Positions 52,397 to 60,800 of a DNA stretch of 64,000 nt are shown piece after piece. The notes under the pieces are model-generated. The model ran no database searches and had not been told where the DNA came from. It saw only the letters and a list, made by a program, of their open reading frames with translations. Source of the stretch: Pseudomonadota bacterium (GTDB taxonomy: Bacteria; Bdellovibrionota_C; UBA2361; SZUA-149; DAOLCO01); the NCBI GenBank assembly GCA_027487795.1, contig JAIYCX010000009.1:1-64000 (forward strand). Reading direction: 5' to 3'. Position 1 is the first letter of the stretch. Every line of letters starts with the position of its first letter. The position numbers and the translations under genes were made by a program.

Positions 52397-53506
52397 ATGG
52401 CAATTGGTGAATTCAAAATTATAAATACAGAAGGTGAAGCAAGGAGAGGCGAATTTCAAACTAGAATGGGAAGCTTTCAAACTCCAGCTTTTATGCCTGT
52501 GGGCACTCAAGGTACAGTAAAAGGAATTTTAGCAAGAGACTTAGAAGAAATTGGTGCTGAAATAATCCTATCTAATACTTATCATTTACATTTAAGACCT
52601 GGTGAAAATGTCATTAAGGATCTTGGTGGCATCCATGAGTTTATGAATTGGAAAGGTCCAATATTAACCGATAGTGGTGGATATCAAGTTTTTAGTTTGT
52701 CTAAACTTAGAAAAATAACAGAAGAAGGAGTTACTTTTCGCTCGCATTTAGATGGAGCAAAAGTTCTATTTAGTCCAGAGAATGTAGTGAGAATTCAAGA
52801 GACTTTGGGCGTTGATATTATGATGGTAATAGACGAATGCTTACCGCCTAATGCTACACAAGAAGAAGTTAAGAAATCCTGGCAAATTACTCTTAACTGG
52901 GCAGAGAGATCTTTAGCAGCAAAGAATCGAGCGGATGTACTACCTTTTGGAATCGTACAAGGTGGAATGTTTGAAGAAGAAAGAGAACGAGCAATAAATG
53001 ATTTAATTAAGTTACCTTTTGCAGGTTATGCAATTGGGGGCTTAAGTGTTGGTGAGGATAAGGAGACGATGAGAAAAATTACTGCTTTTTCTGCTCCTAA
53101 GCTGCCGAAGAATAAACCAAGATATCTAATGGGAGTAGGTCTACCAATTGATATAGTTGAATCCGTAGCACTAGGAGTGGATATGTTCGATTGCGTAATC
53201 CCTACTAGAAGTGCGAGGTTTGGTAGGTTATTCACCATGGATGGGTATATAAATATTCGTAATAAAGAGTATAGAACAGATTCTAATCCAATTGATGCTG
53301 ATTGTGACTGCTATTCATGTAGAAATCATTCTAGGGCATATGTTTCACATTTGATTCATGCAAAAGAAATGGTAGGGGCAACACTTGCGAGTTTGCATAA
53401 TCTGCGCTTTTATCAGCGTCTAGTAAAAATGATAAGATCTAAAATAGAAGCAAATGAGTTTTCTTTATTTGCTGAAGAATGTAGGAAAAAGTGGAATGAA
53501 AATTAG
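52397..53506 (+). CDS. tgt: tRNA-guanine transglycosylase
   Basis: A 369-residue enzyme that swaps G34 for preQ1 in GUN-anticodon tRNAs. Catalytic Asp in ILTDSGGYQVFSL and in MFDCVIPTRSARFG, the AIGGLSVGE loop and the zinc ligands CDCYSC with His in SHLIHAKEM are all visible. Length is typical (370-375). It is encoded just after queA; with yajC-secD-secF behind, this is the widely conserved queA-tgt-yajC-secDF order. Confidence 0.97.
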   Translation: MAIGEFKIINTEGEARRGEFQTRMGSFQTPAFMPVGTQGTVKGILARDLEEIGAEIILSNTYHLHLRPGENVIKDLGGIHEFMNWKGPILTDSGGYQVFSLSKLRKITEEGVTFRSHLDGAKVLFSPENVVRIQETLGVDIMMVIDECLPPNATQEEVKKSWQITLNWAERSLAAKNRADVLPFGIVQGGMFEEERERAINDLIKLPFAGYAIGGLSVGEDKETMRKITAFSAPKLPKNKPRYLMGVGLPIDIVESVALGVDMFDCVIPTRSARFGRLFTMDGYINIRNKEYRTDSNPIDADCDCYSCRNHSRAYVSHLIHAKEMVGATLASLHNLRFYQRLVKMIRSKIEANEFSLFAEECRKKWNEN

Positions 53507-53900
53507 TAGCTATATTAAAATGTCTCAAAAGTTAGTTATTGTTGCCTTAATTAGTGTTTTTATCGAAGTTGCAGAAGCTGCGGATAATGCTGCGCCATCT
53601 TCTGCGGGCTTAAACAGCTCTTCTTTCTTAATGAGCACGTTGACCTATCTTTCATTAGGTTTCTTAGCCTTTTACTTACTTATAGTTAAACCAACTCAGG
53701 TAGAAGACGAGAAGAAAAATAAGTTAAAATCTTCAATTAAAAAAGGTCAAGAAGTAGTTACTAGCGGAGGGCTGATAGGGCGAGTTTCACAAGTAAAGGA
53801 TGATATAACTACTATAGAAATAGCGCCAAAAATTCAAGTTAAGGTATTGTCAGATTCGATAGTAGCACTTAGTAATACTACTGAAAAAATTACAGATTAA
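53496..53900 (+). CDS. yajC: Preprotein translocase subunit YajC
   Basis: A 134-residue YajC. After a probable signal-like segment it has a transmembrane helix followed by the family core FLAFYLLIVKPTQVEDEKKNKLKSSIKKGQEVVTSGGLIGRVSQVKDD. The extra N-terminal stretch (about 40 residues, VALISVFIEVAEAA) is longer than in E. coli YajC (110). ATG 53496 overlaps the tgt 3' end by 11 bases and is preceded by AGGAAAAAG. The ORF opens further upstream but inside tgt. Confidence 0.9.
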   Translation: MKISSYIKMSQKLVIVALISVFIEVAEAADNAAPSSAGLNSSSFLMSTLTYLSLGFLAFYLLIVKPTQVEDEKKNKLKSSIKKGQEVVTSGGLIGRVSQVKDDITTIEIAPKIQVKVLSDSIVALSNTTEKITD

Positions 53901-53906
53901 GTATTT

Positions 53907-55469
53907 ATGTCAAGTACAAAAAAACCAATTATAACAATACTCTCGTTAATCATTTTTTGTGTTTTAATTTTACTTCCAAATTTTGTTAAGGAAGGCCTTC
54001 CTAAAAATTATCCTTTTAAGAAAATTAGGTTAGGCTTAGATCTAAGAGGTGGTTCCTATTTAATTTTAGGTGTAAAAACTGAAGAAGCTGTGAAAAGTGC
54101 ATTAGCTTCGCAGGCTATTGGTATCAAGTCAGAATTAAAAGACCAAAGAGTAGGTCTTCTTAGAACAAAAGTAATTAACGATCAAGGAATTGAAATACAG
54201 TTATTAACTAATTCCTCTGTTGATAAAGTTAAGTCTTTTATGACAGAAAATTATCCTGATCTCACTTTTAGTCAAGAAAGAGCTGAAGGAGAACAGTATC
54301 TAGTCTCTTATGTAATGCCAGAAAAAGCCAGAGAAGAGATTAAAAGTAATTCAGTAACCCAAGCTATTGAAACTATCAGAAATCGTGTTGATCAATTTGG
54401 AGTAGCAGAACCTACCATTCAAAGTGCTGGTAAAGAAAGATTAATGGTTCAACTTCCAGAAGTAACAAATTTTGAACAGGTTAAGAAAACTCTTGGTTCT
54501 GTGGCAAAGTTAGAATTCCGACTACTAGCTGATGCGAGTACACCCGCTTCTAGAAAATTAACTTTGCCTTCTAAGGAAGGTGGAAGTGTCGTTGTAGAAG
54601 ATGAAGTTTTGATGAGTGGGGATGCTATTGAAAAGGCCAGTTTTGAAACTGATCAAGATAGAGCATCTTTTTATCAAGTAAATATAAAATTAAATGCTGC
54701 GGGTAAAGCTACTTTTTCTAGAATAACAACGGAGTATGGTGGTAGTGGTCCATCTAAGCCAGGAAGGTCTTTAGCTATTATATTGGATGGCAAAGTACAA
54801 TCAAGTCCTACTATAAATGACCCTATTACTACTGGACGTGCTCAAATTACTGGTAACTTCACAAGAGACGATGCGAGAGATCTATCAATTGTCTTAAAGT
54901 CAGGTGCATTGCCAGCTCCATTAACTTTTGATGAGGAAAGAACAGTTGGCGCTTCTTTAGGTGCTGATTCTATTCGTCAGGGTATTACAGCTTGTCTCGT
55001 TGGGTCCTTAGTTGTCGTAGCATTTATGATATTTTATTATAAAAAATCCGGCGTACTTGCTGTATTTTCCCTTCTAGTAAACGTATTAATGCTTTTAGCG
55101 GGCTTGTCATTATTCGGAGCTACTTTGACTTTACCAGGTCTAGCAGGTTTAGCACTGACAGTTGGTATGGCGGTGGATGCAAACGTAATTATTTATGAAA
55201 GAATTAGAGAAGAATTAAAAAGTGGTTCTAGTATTCCAAATGCAATAAAAGCAGGATTTGAAAGAGCAAATTTAACTATAGTTGATGCTAATCTTACAAC
55301 TCTTTTGACTGGAATAATATTATATTTTTTCGGAACAGGTCCAATAAGGGGTTTTGCTGTTACGCTTAACCTAGGAATATTAACAAGTATGTTTGCAGCC
55401 TTGTATTTATCAAAGGTTGGTTTTTCTATTTTTCAATTGAGAAATAGAAAAGGTGAGTTAAGCATATAA
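53907..55469 (+). CDS. secD: Protein translocase subunit SecD
   Basis: A 520-residue membrane protein that, with SecF, uses the proton-motive force to pull exported proteins from SecYEG. One N-terminal helix, the LGLDLRGGSYLIL motif (about 45-57), the large periplasmic P1 domain (about 80-330), and five C-terminal helices with LTVGMAVDANVIIYERIREE are recognised. Length is shorter than E. coli SecD (615) but typical of many bacteria. It lies 6 bases after yajC. Confidence 0.96.
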   Translation: MSSTKKPIITILSLIIFCVLILLPNFVKEGLPKNYPFKKIRLGLDLRGGSYLILGVKTEEAVKSALASQAIGIKSELKDQRVGLLRTKVINDQGIEIQLLTNSSVDKVKSFMTENYPDLTFSQERAEGEQYLVSYVMPEKAREEIKSNSVTQAIETIRNRVDQFGVAEPTIQSAGKERLMVQLPEVTNFEQVKKTLGSVAKLEFRLLADASTPASRKLTLPSKEGGSVVVEDEVLMSGDAIEKASFETDQDRASFYQVNIKLNAAGKATFSRITTEYGGSGPSKPGRSLAIILDGKVQSSPTINDPITTGRAQITGNFTRDDARDLSIVLKSGALPAPLTFDEERTVGASLGADSIRQGITACLVGSLVVVAFMIFYYKKSGVLAVFSLLVNVLMLLAGLSLFGATLTLPGLAGLALTVGMAVDANVIIYERIREELKSGSSIPNAIKAGFERANLTIVDANLTTLLTGIILYFFGTGPIRGFAVTLNLGILTSMFAALYLSKVGFSIFQLRNRKGELSI

Positions 55470-55500
55470 TATTAAAAGTAGTTAATAAGTAGGTAATAAA

Positions 55501-56433
55501 ATGTCTAGTATAATACCAAAGACAAATTTTAATTTCATGAGTACTCGCTGGTTCTGGCTAGCTATTTCAATAGCTCTAGTGATCTTGTCTATTCAACAAT
55601 TAATGACAACTGGTCAAAGTAAATACGGTATAGATTTCGTTGGTGGTACTGATTTAGTTGTGAAATTTGAAGAAGAAATTGATACCGCTGCTGTAAGAGC
55701 AGCTGTAGAAAAAGCAAATATAGGTGAAGTAGTAGTACAAAAATTTAATTCGACAGATCTAACAAAAAATAGTTCTGAGTATTCAATCAGAGTAAAAGGT
55801 ACAAATGAGAATAATTCAATTAATATTATTAAAGAAACCCTTAAGGGCGTAGCTAAAAATCATACTGTAGTTAGAGAGGAGTATGTAGGGCCAGTTGTAG
55901 GAGAAAAAATTAAGAAAGATGCACTTTATTCAATATTTTTTGCAGTGCTTGGACTTCTTATTTATATATCTTTTAGATTTGAATTTAAGTACGCTTTCGG
56001 TGCAGTTATATCTGTTTTTCATGATGTTCTAATAGCAGCAGGAATATTGATTCTTTTTGGAGGTGAGATCAGTGCTGGTGTACTAGCAGCTCTGCTTACT
56101 ATTCTTGGATATTCTGTTAATGATACTATTATTGTGTATGACAGAATAAGAGAAAATCTAGAGTTGAAAAAAGCTGGAACCTCAGTTGGAAATATGAGCT
56201 TAAGTAAAATGCCTTTATCAGCAATAATAAATTTAAGTGTTAACCAAACTTTATCAAGAACTATTCTAACTTCCTTAACAGTATTGTTTACTTGTTTAGC
56301 TTTATGGTTATTTGGTGGAGGAGCTATAGAAGATCTAGCTTTTGTACTTACTGTTGGAGTTTTTGTTGGTACTTACTCTTCTATTTTTATAGCAGCTCCA
56401 GTAGTTCTAGGATTTACTAAAGAAGGTAAGTAG
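55501..56433 (+). CDS. secF: Protein translocase subunit SecF
   Basis: A 310-residue partner of SecD with six membrane helices. YGIDFVGGTDLVVKF (about 42-56) is the SecF start motif; the periplasmic domain ends near 140 (EEYVGPVVGEKI), and LLTILGYSVNDTIIVYDRIREN carries the conserved Asp and Arg of the proton path. Length is typical. It follows secD by 31 bases and ends the operon. Confidence 0.96.
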   Translation: MSSIIPKTNFNFMSTRWFWLAISIALVILSIQQLMTTGQSKYGIDFVGGTDLVVKFEEEIDTAAVRAAVEKANIGEVVVQKFNSTDLTKNSSEYSIRVKGTNENNSINIIKETLKGVAKNHTVVREEYVGPVVGEKIKKDALYSIFFAVLGLLIYISFRFEFKYAFGAVISVFHDVLIAAGILILFGGEISAGVLAALLTILGYSVNDTIIVYDRIRENLELKKAGTSVGNMSLSKMPLSAIINLSVNQTLSRTILTSLTVLFTCLALWLFGGGAIEDLAFVLTVGVFVGTYSSIFIAAPVVLGFTKEGK

Positions 56434-56471
56434 TAGTCTAATTTTAGTTAAAACTTATTTACTTTGTCTTC

Positions 56472-57482
56472 TTAGTCGTATCTTTTAGAGCCGTCTTTAA
56501 TATCCCAGCTTAGGGTAGTTCCGTCATTTTTGTATGCAACTAGGTGTAAATCATCTCCATAAGCACCTCCTGCTTTTTCAAATCTAAAGTGTGGTCTACC
56601 GCCGTTTGCATTCCCTGCAAATCTACCTTCTGCTATTTTGGTAGCTTCAGACGGAGGTAATGAAGAATGTATTTCTACTTTAGAAACTATATTTGCTAAT
56701 ACTTCTGGTAGTACTACTGCTAACTTTTTATCTGATTCTGATATAGGCTTCCAAACAAAACCACCCCCAATACTCATATTTTGAGTACCTCCTACTGAAA
56801 CAGAAGAACTTCTACTTTCAATTGTGCTTATTGTGCTACTTGCTCTTCCAGTAGCTCCAGATTCAAGTGGTCTAGCTTCCGCAGTACTTTTATCTGCACT
56901 ATCCATAAAGGTTTTAGCCTTGATGAGCGCATCATCGAGACTTGCAACTGCTTTAGTTAGATCAGTATCAGATCCAATATGATCGAAAAGTGAATCCATA
57001 TTTGCATCAAGTTGCGCACCTTTGAAGGCTTCTCCATTAATTTTTTCTGCTGCAGACTTTGTGACTAGTCCTTTATTAACAGTTTCGCTTAGTGCCATTA
57101 TTGCTACTTCTTCATGGCTGACATTACCATTAGGTTTCCTCATTGAAGTTAAAAGCTTAATTTTTTCTTCAGCATAAAATTTTGATGCATCTTTTGATAC
57201 GCCAGAAAGTCCGTATTCTAATAAACCGGAAAAAAGTTCCTCTTCACTGACTTCTTTTTTCCCATCTCCTCCTAGGGCAGATTTTATGAAATCTGAGAAT
57301 TCACCACTAACTTTAATACCTGATTCAGCTGAAGGATCTTTGGTGGCTAGGGGATCACTAACAAGTTCTATGGCGGGATTCTTAGTTTCTTCAGATACTT
57401 GAGTGGATGTTTGTGTAGAAGAGGGGGACGATGCATTCGTTGCTTGACTATCTGATACTAATGACACTGATCTTATTTCCAT
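56472..57482 (-). CDS. Uncharacterised protein with conserved-looking C-terminal module
   Basis: A 336-residue protein of no family I can name. The N-terminal 60 residues are Ser/Thr/Glu-rich and disordered-looking, the middle is helical (KSAAEKINGEAF, NMDSLFDHIGSDTDLTKAVASLDDALIKAKTFMD), and the last 95 residues form a distinct module starting GGFVWKPISESDKKLAVVLP and ending with DGTTLSWDIKDGSKRYD; its RFAGNANGGRPHFRFEK stretch looks strongly conserved. No signal peptide is evident. The gene stands alone, convergent with secF. Confidence 0.65.
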   Translation of the reverse strand: MEIRSVSLVSDSQATNASSPSSTQTSTQVSEETKNPAIELVSDPLATKDPSAESGIKVSGEFSDFIKSALGGDGKKEVSEEELFSGLLEYGLSGVSKDASKFYAEEKIKLLTSMRKPNGNVSHEEVAIMALSETVNKGLVTKSAAEKINGEAFKGAQLDANMDSLFDHIGSDTDLTKAVASLDDALIKAKTFMDSADKSTAEARPLESGATGRASSTISTIESRSSSVSVGGTQNMSIGGGFVWKPISESDKKLAVVLPEVLANIVSKVEIHSSLPPSEATKIAEGRFAGNANGGRPHFRFEKAGGAYGDDLHLVAYKNDGTTLSWDIKDGSKRYD

Positions 57483-57571
57483 ATAACTCCTAGAGTATAT
57501 TAGCTGTTATTCCACCACTAAATTATCCTCATCCCCACCGCAACTACTTCCTAGGGTATTCAAAGCAACAG

Positions 57572-58246
57572 CTATGCCAGACTCTTAATCTTTGAAAAAA
57601 CTATCTTAACAAAGTCCTCGAAGGTATCTAATTGGGTTATTTTTTTAGGAGAATTATCGCAGCTATCACTAACTATAATGTTTGCATCAAATGGTACTTG
57701 GTACTTAGTACAAATTTTTGCAATATATGAGCATTCCATATCTATTAAAGAGATCTCGTAAGTTTGATTTAAACTTTGAATTTTAGCTTCGGTTTTCATT
57801 TCTCTACTTAGTGAAACTTTTGCTGTACTCAATATATTCAATGCATCGTTTTTTATTACTTCATATGTATTATTTGAAGATTCAACTAGGAAACCTTTTG
57901 GCTGGTGGATAGACCCAATTTGAATTTCGGATCTAGTGCTTCCAGCAGTTCCAAAGAAAAATGTACTTTTAATTTTATTATTTGGATGAGAAAAAATTGT
58001 TCTTAGTATATGTGAGATACCATCAGCGCCTAGTATGGGGCCTATTACTAGAATATTTTCATTTATTATTTTAGGTCTTAGATAATCAAAAATTAGCTTG
58101 GAATCTTTAATAGAAACATGTGATTCTCCTGATAACTGTCTAGAGAAAGGCCCTAGTTTATTAATTAAGCTATAAGAGGGGATAATAAATAGCTTTTCGC
58201 AGTTTAATATTTCTTTAGGTAGTGGGAGTATGGTAGATAAAATCAT
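57572..58246 (-). CDS. Nucleoside phosphorylase/MTAN-like protein
   Basis: A 224-residue soluble protein of the PNP/UDP/MTAN fold. LVIGPILGADGI and TFFFGTAGSTRSEIQIGSI cover the phosphate/substrate region and SLIDMECSYIAKICTKYQVPFDANIIVSD is the MTAN-type segment: the Met-Glu pair at the active site and the closing Asp are retained. It is shorter than the 240-280 typical and diverged, so the substrate is uncertain. No neighbour suggests a pathway; divergent from the lipoprotein gene with 21 bases between starts. Confidence 0.6.
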   Translation of the reverse strand: MILSTILPLPKEILNCEKLFIIPSYSLINKLGPFSRQLSGESHVSIKDSKLIFDYLRPKIINENILVIGPILGADGISHILRTIFSHPNNKIKSTFFFGTAGSTRSEIQIGSIHQPKGFLVESSNNTYEVIKNDALNILSTAKVSLSREMKTEAKIQSLNQTYEISLIDMECSYIAKICTKYQVPFDANIIVSDSCDNSPKKITQLDTFEDFVKIVFSKIKSLA

Positions 58247-58267
58247 AAATAGCTCAATTAAATCATT

Positions 58268-58699
58268 ATGAAACTAAACTTATCTAGCATATTTTTCTTT
58301 AATATCATTATTCTCGTATTTTGTTCCTCCTGCTCACCGGCCTTGCCGACTGCTAGCTATAAACCTGAAGAGTTTAAAAAACAGGAGCTTGAGATTAAAG
58401 AATCTTTAGAGAGATCAGAGATGTTAGTAAAAAAGTCTGCTGAGCAGCTTAAAGAGAGTGAGCATCTTTTAGAGCAAATTAAAGAATTTGCAACTAAGAT
58501 AAGGCAAGATAGAGCCAGTTCTGAGAGTTTAAAAAAACAAGCTAAGCAAATAGAACTTCAAGTTGAGAGAAAGAGAAGAGCAGAAGCTAATAGACTAAAG
58601 CTCCAACAAGAAGAAGAAACAAAGAAGAAGGTCGAGGAAGCTGCTAAACCTAGTCCTGTGCCTTCAGTTATACCTTATTCAAAATCAGATGCCCCCTAA
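58268..58699 (+). CDS. Coiled-coil lipoprotein
   Basis: A 143-residue lipoprotein with lipobox CSSC and lipidated Cys22 (FCSSCSPALP). From about 35 to 125 it is a charged Glu/Lys/Gln coiled coil (EEFKKQELEIKESLERSEMLVKKS, ending LKLQQEEETKKKVEEAAKP), followed by a Pro/Ser tail. It overlaps the trmB start by 11 bases. Such small coiled-coil lipoproteins are often structural outer-membrane spacers. Function unknown. Confidence 0.72.
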   Translation: MKLNLSSIFFFNIIILVFCSSCSPALPTASYKPEEFKKQELEIKESLERSEMLVKKSAEQLKESEHLLEQIKEFATKIRQDRASSESLKKQAKQIELQVERKRRAEANRLKLQQEEETKKKVEEAAKPSPVPSVIPYSKSDAP

Positions 58700-59384
58700 T
58701 CTTAAAAGATTATCTGCTTCAGTTAATCCCTTTTTAAGTGAGCTTTTTAATTATCCAGGATTAATATTTCCTGGTTTTAATATTGATGAGGATATTAATC
58801 TTCTAAGAACTCAATTTGATAAATATGAGGATATAATACTGGAATTCGGTTCTGGTTCTGGAGAGCATTTAATTGGCTTAGCATTATTATTTCCTAAAAG
58901 TCTAGTTATCGGATTTGAAATCAGATTTAAAAGAGCAGTTAGAACTCTAGAAAAAGCCCAACTAAATGGGATTACTAATCTAAGAGTATTTAGAGGTAGG
59001 GCAGATACTGCGCCTAAGATATTTGAATCTCAGACATCAAAAAATATAAATAAAGAAAGAAAAATTTCACAAATTTATATTAACTTCCCAGACCCATGGG
59101 AAAAAAAGAGATGGTTAAAGCATAGAATATTAACCAAAGATTCTATTAATTTATATCTACCTCTATTAAAGCCTGATGGAATATTTTCTATAAAAACTGA
59201 TCATGAAGAATATTTTGATTCTTTTATGAAAGAACTTTCAACAATGTCAGTCAATATATTAGAGCTAACTAAAGATCTTAATAATTCTGATTTTCCTTCA
59301 GCAAATATTAAAACTGAGTTTGAACAGCTTTTTAGATCACAAAATAAGAAAATTAATTATGTTCGTTTCAGTGCACATCTTTAA
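58689..59384 (+). CDS. trmB: tRNA (guanine46-N7)-methyltransferase TrmB
   Basis: A 231-residue SAM-dependent enzyme methylating G46 in the variable loop of tRNAs. The SAM motif ILEFGSGSGEHLIGLAL and the signature INFPDPWEKKRWLKHRI are diagnostic; the C-terminal FEQLFRSQNKKINYVRF matches too. ATG 58689 overlaps the preceding lipoprotein by 11 bases, suggesting cotranscription, and pdxH follows after 21 bases. Confidence 0.93.
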   Translation: MPPNLKRLSASVNPFLSELFNYPGLIFPGFNIDEDINLLRTQFDKYEDIILEFGSGSGEHLIGLALLFPKSLVIGFEIRFKRAVRTLEKAQLNGITNLRVFRGRADTAPKIFESQTSKNINKERKISQIYINFPDPWEKKRWLKHRILTKDSINLYLPLLKPDGIFSIKTDHEEYFDSFMKELSTMSVNILELTKDLNNSDFPSANIKTEFEQLFRSQNKKINYVRFSAHL

Positions 59385-59405
59385 GTATAAGTAATGTAAA
59401 TCAAT

Positions 59406-60041
59406 ATGAAAGAAATTAAGAAAAGAAAAGAATATACACTAGGAGGATTAGAAGAGTCTGATATTCCTAAAATACCGTCTGATTTATTTGAAAAGTGGTT
59501 TTTAGAAGCAAGCGAAGCAAATATAATTGAGCCAAACGCTATGGCTCTTGCTACTTGTTCTAAAACTGGCGGGCCTAGTGTTAGATTTGTACTAGCTAAG
59601 GGATTTAGCGAAGAGGGGATTTGCTTCTATACTAATTACGAAAGTAGAAAAGGATTAGAGCTATACGAGAACCCAAAAGCATCTGTTGCTTTTTATTGGG
59701 ATGTTTTAGAGAGACAAGTTCGAATTGAGGGAGTGGTTGAAAAAACTACTACAGAATTATCAGATAATTATTTTAATAATAGACCATTTGAAGCACAGCT
59801 TGGTGCTATAGTTTCTAAGCAGTCAGAAGTATTAACTAGTAGAGAAGTTATAGAAGAAGAATTTGCTAAGAAAAAAATAGAATTAGAAAATATAAAACTA
59901 CAAAGGCCAGATAACTGGGGAGGTTATATTTTAAAGCCTAATATGTTTGAGTTTTGGCAAGGCCGGATAGGGCGTTTACATGATCGAATTAGATACCAAT
60001 TAGTTGGCAGAAATTGGGAAATTGATAGGCTTTATCCGTAA
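59406..60041 (+). CDS. pdxH: Pyridoxamine 5'-phosphate oxidase
   Basis: A 211-residue FMN enzyme oxidising PNP or PMP to pyridoxal phosphate. PNAMALATCSKTGGPSVRFVLAKGFSEEGICFYTNYESRKGLEL, the VAFYWDVLERQVRIEGVVEK block and the C-terminal NWGGYILKPNMFEFWQGRIGRLHDRIRYQ are family hallmarks. Length is typical (210-230). The enzyme supplies PLP used by the aminotransferase encoded at 47502. It ends 254 bases before the next gene. Confidence 0.95.
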   Translation: MKEIKKRKEYTLGGLEESDIPKIPSDLFEKWFLEASEANIIEPNAMALATCSKTGGPSVRFVLAKGFSEEGICFYTNYESRKGLELYENPKASVAFYWDVLERQVRIEGVVEKTTTELSDNYFNNRPFEAQLGAIVSKQSEVLTSREVIEEEFAKKKIELENIKLQRPDNWGGYILKPNMFEFWQGRIGRLHDRIRYQLVGRNWEIDRLYP

Positions 60042-60117
60042 TAAGTCTTATTTACCCTGATCATTTGTATTTTAAATCATTAAAATTTTTTATATAGAAT
60101 TAATCTATTCAATACTC

Positions 60118-60294
60118 TTGACATAAATCCGTAATTTTGTTCAATACTAGACATAATACAACAGGTATTTAAAACTAGTTTCGGGTAGAAGAGAAGATTG
60201 AGGGGTGTATAGAAGATATTTCTTGTTAGGACCCCTCGGAAGATATGGTTTTTTTCGAGGATTTTTTTGCTTTTTATGTAGCCTAGGAGGGCTA
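60118..60294 (+). promoter_or_regulatory. Structured leader of the HPr-like gene
   Basis: A consensus -35 box TTGACA is at 60118-60123, but the matching -10 is weak. Downstream, GAGGGGT (60200-60206) pairs with ACCCCTC (60231-60237), and AAGA/TCTT nests inside. T-runs at 60249-60255 and 60261-60267 could act as an attenuator. Just before the gene TAGCC (60279-60283) pairs with GGCTA (60290-60294), leaving the AGGAGG ribosome-binding site partly in the hairpin loop. A riboregulator or protein-bound leader is plausible; none of the known riboswitch classes was recognised. Confidence 0.45.
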
Positions 60295-60295
60295 G

Positions 60296-60706
60296 ATGAA
60301 ACCGAGCTTTACAGTTGGTTTGGAACAATTCTCTTACACATTGTGCTATAACTTGTCTCGCGACATGATCAGTCGTATGTGTGAATTGGTTGATTCGGCA
60401 AGGTATCGAGATCGTGTCCTGGTGAGGTACAATTTTTTCTACAATGGATATCGTGAGTTAGAACGAACTTCGTCGACACATCTTGCGAGTTTACCTACAG
60501 AAAAAGGAAGTTTATTTGAATTTCAAATTAGTGGGTGCGATCGACAAGTTTGTGAAGATATTAAGTGTGATTTGTTGGGAGTACTTTCGAATAAACAAAC
60601 GAGCACACCAAAGGCCACACAAGATAAGTTGCCAAATTTGATTAGGGATGCTCGGACTATGCAAGCAAATTATAACGCTAAGCTATCTAATTCTGCTGCG
60701 TCGTAG
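60296..60706 (+). CDS. Degenerate HPr-like protein lacking the phosphorylatable His
   Basis: A 136-residue protein. Residues 10-95 have the spacing of the HPr fold: a strand, a first helix (SRDMISRMCELVDSARYRD), strands RVLVRYNFF, a second helix around SSTHLASLPTEKGS, then FEFQISGCDRQVCEDIKCDLLGVL, which recalls the GxD/E…A…L motif of HPr. The HPr active-site His (LHxRPA) is replaced by LSRDMI, so it cannot accept phosphate in the usual way. The identification is by eye. An unusual low-complexity C-terminus (96-136) follows. Codon use is GC-richer than neighbours. AGGAGGG precedes the ATG. Confidence 0.5.
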   Translation: MKPSFTVGLEQFSYTLCYNLSRDMISRMCELVDSARYRDRVLVRYNFFYNGYRELERTSSTHLASLPTEKGSLFEFQISGCDRQVCEDIKCDLLGVLSNKQTSTPKATQDKLPNLIRDARTMQANYNAKLSNSAAS

Positions 60707-60735
60707 TGAGTTTCCAATTTCCTGTTAACTAAGCC

Positions 60736-60794
60736 CGCCCTCGGAAACATAAAATCAAAGGTTTCTTACCAAATGGTTTAAACTTCCGAGGGCG
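60736..60794. terminator. Long-loop terminator between the HPr-like gene and nadB
   Basis: Perfect 11-bp GC-rich arms (60736-60746 with 60784-60794) enclose a 37-base loop and are followed by TTCTTTCTATTTTTT. The stem lies 29 bases after the HPr-like stop and 6 bases before the nadB stop, so it may serve both convergent genes. Confidence 0.65.
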
Positions 60795-60800
60795 TTCTTT

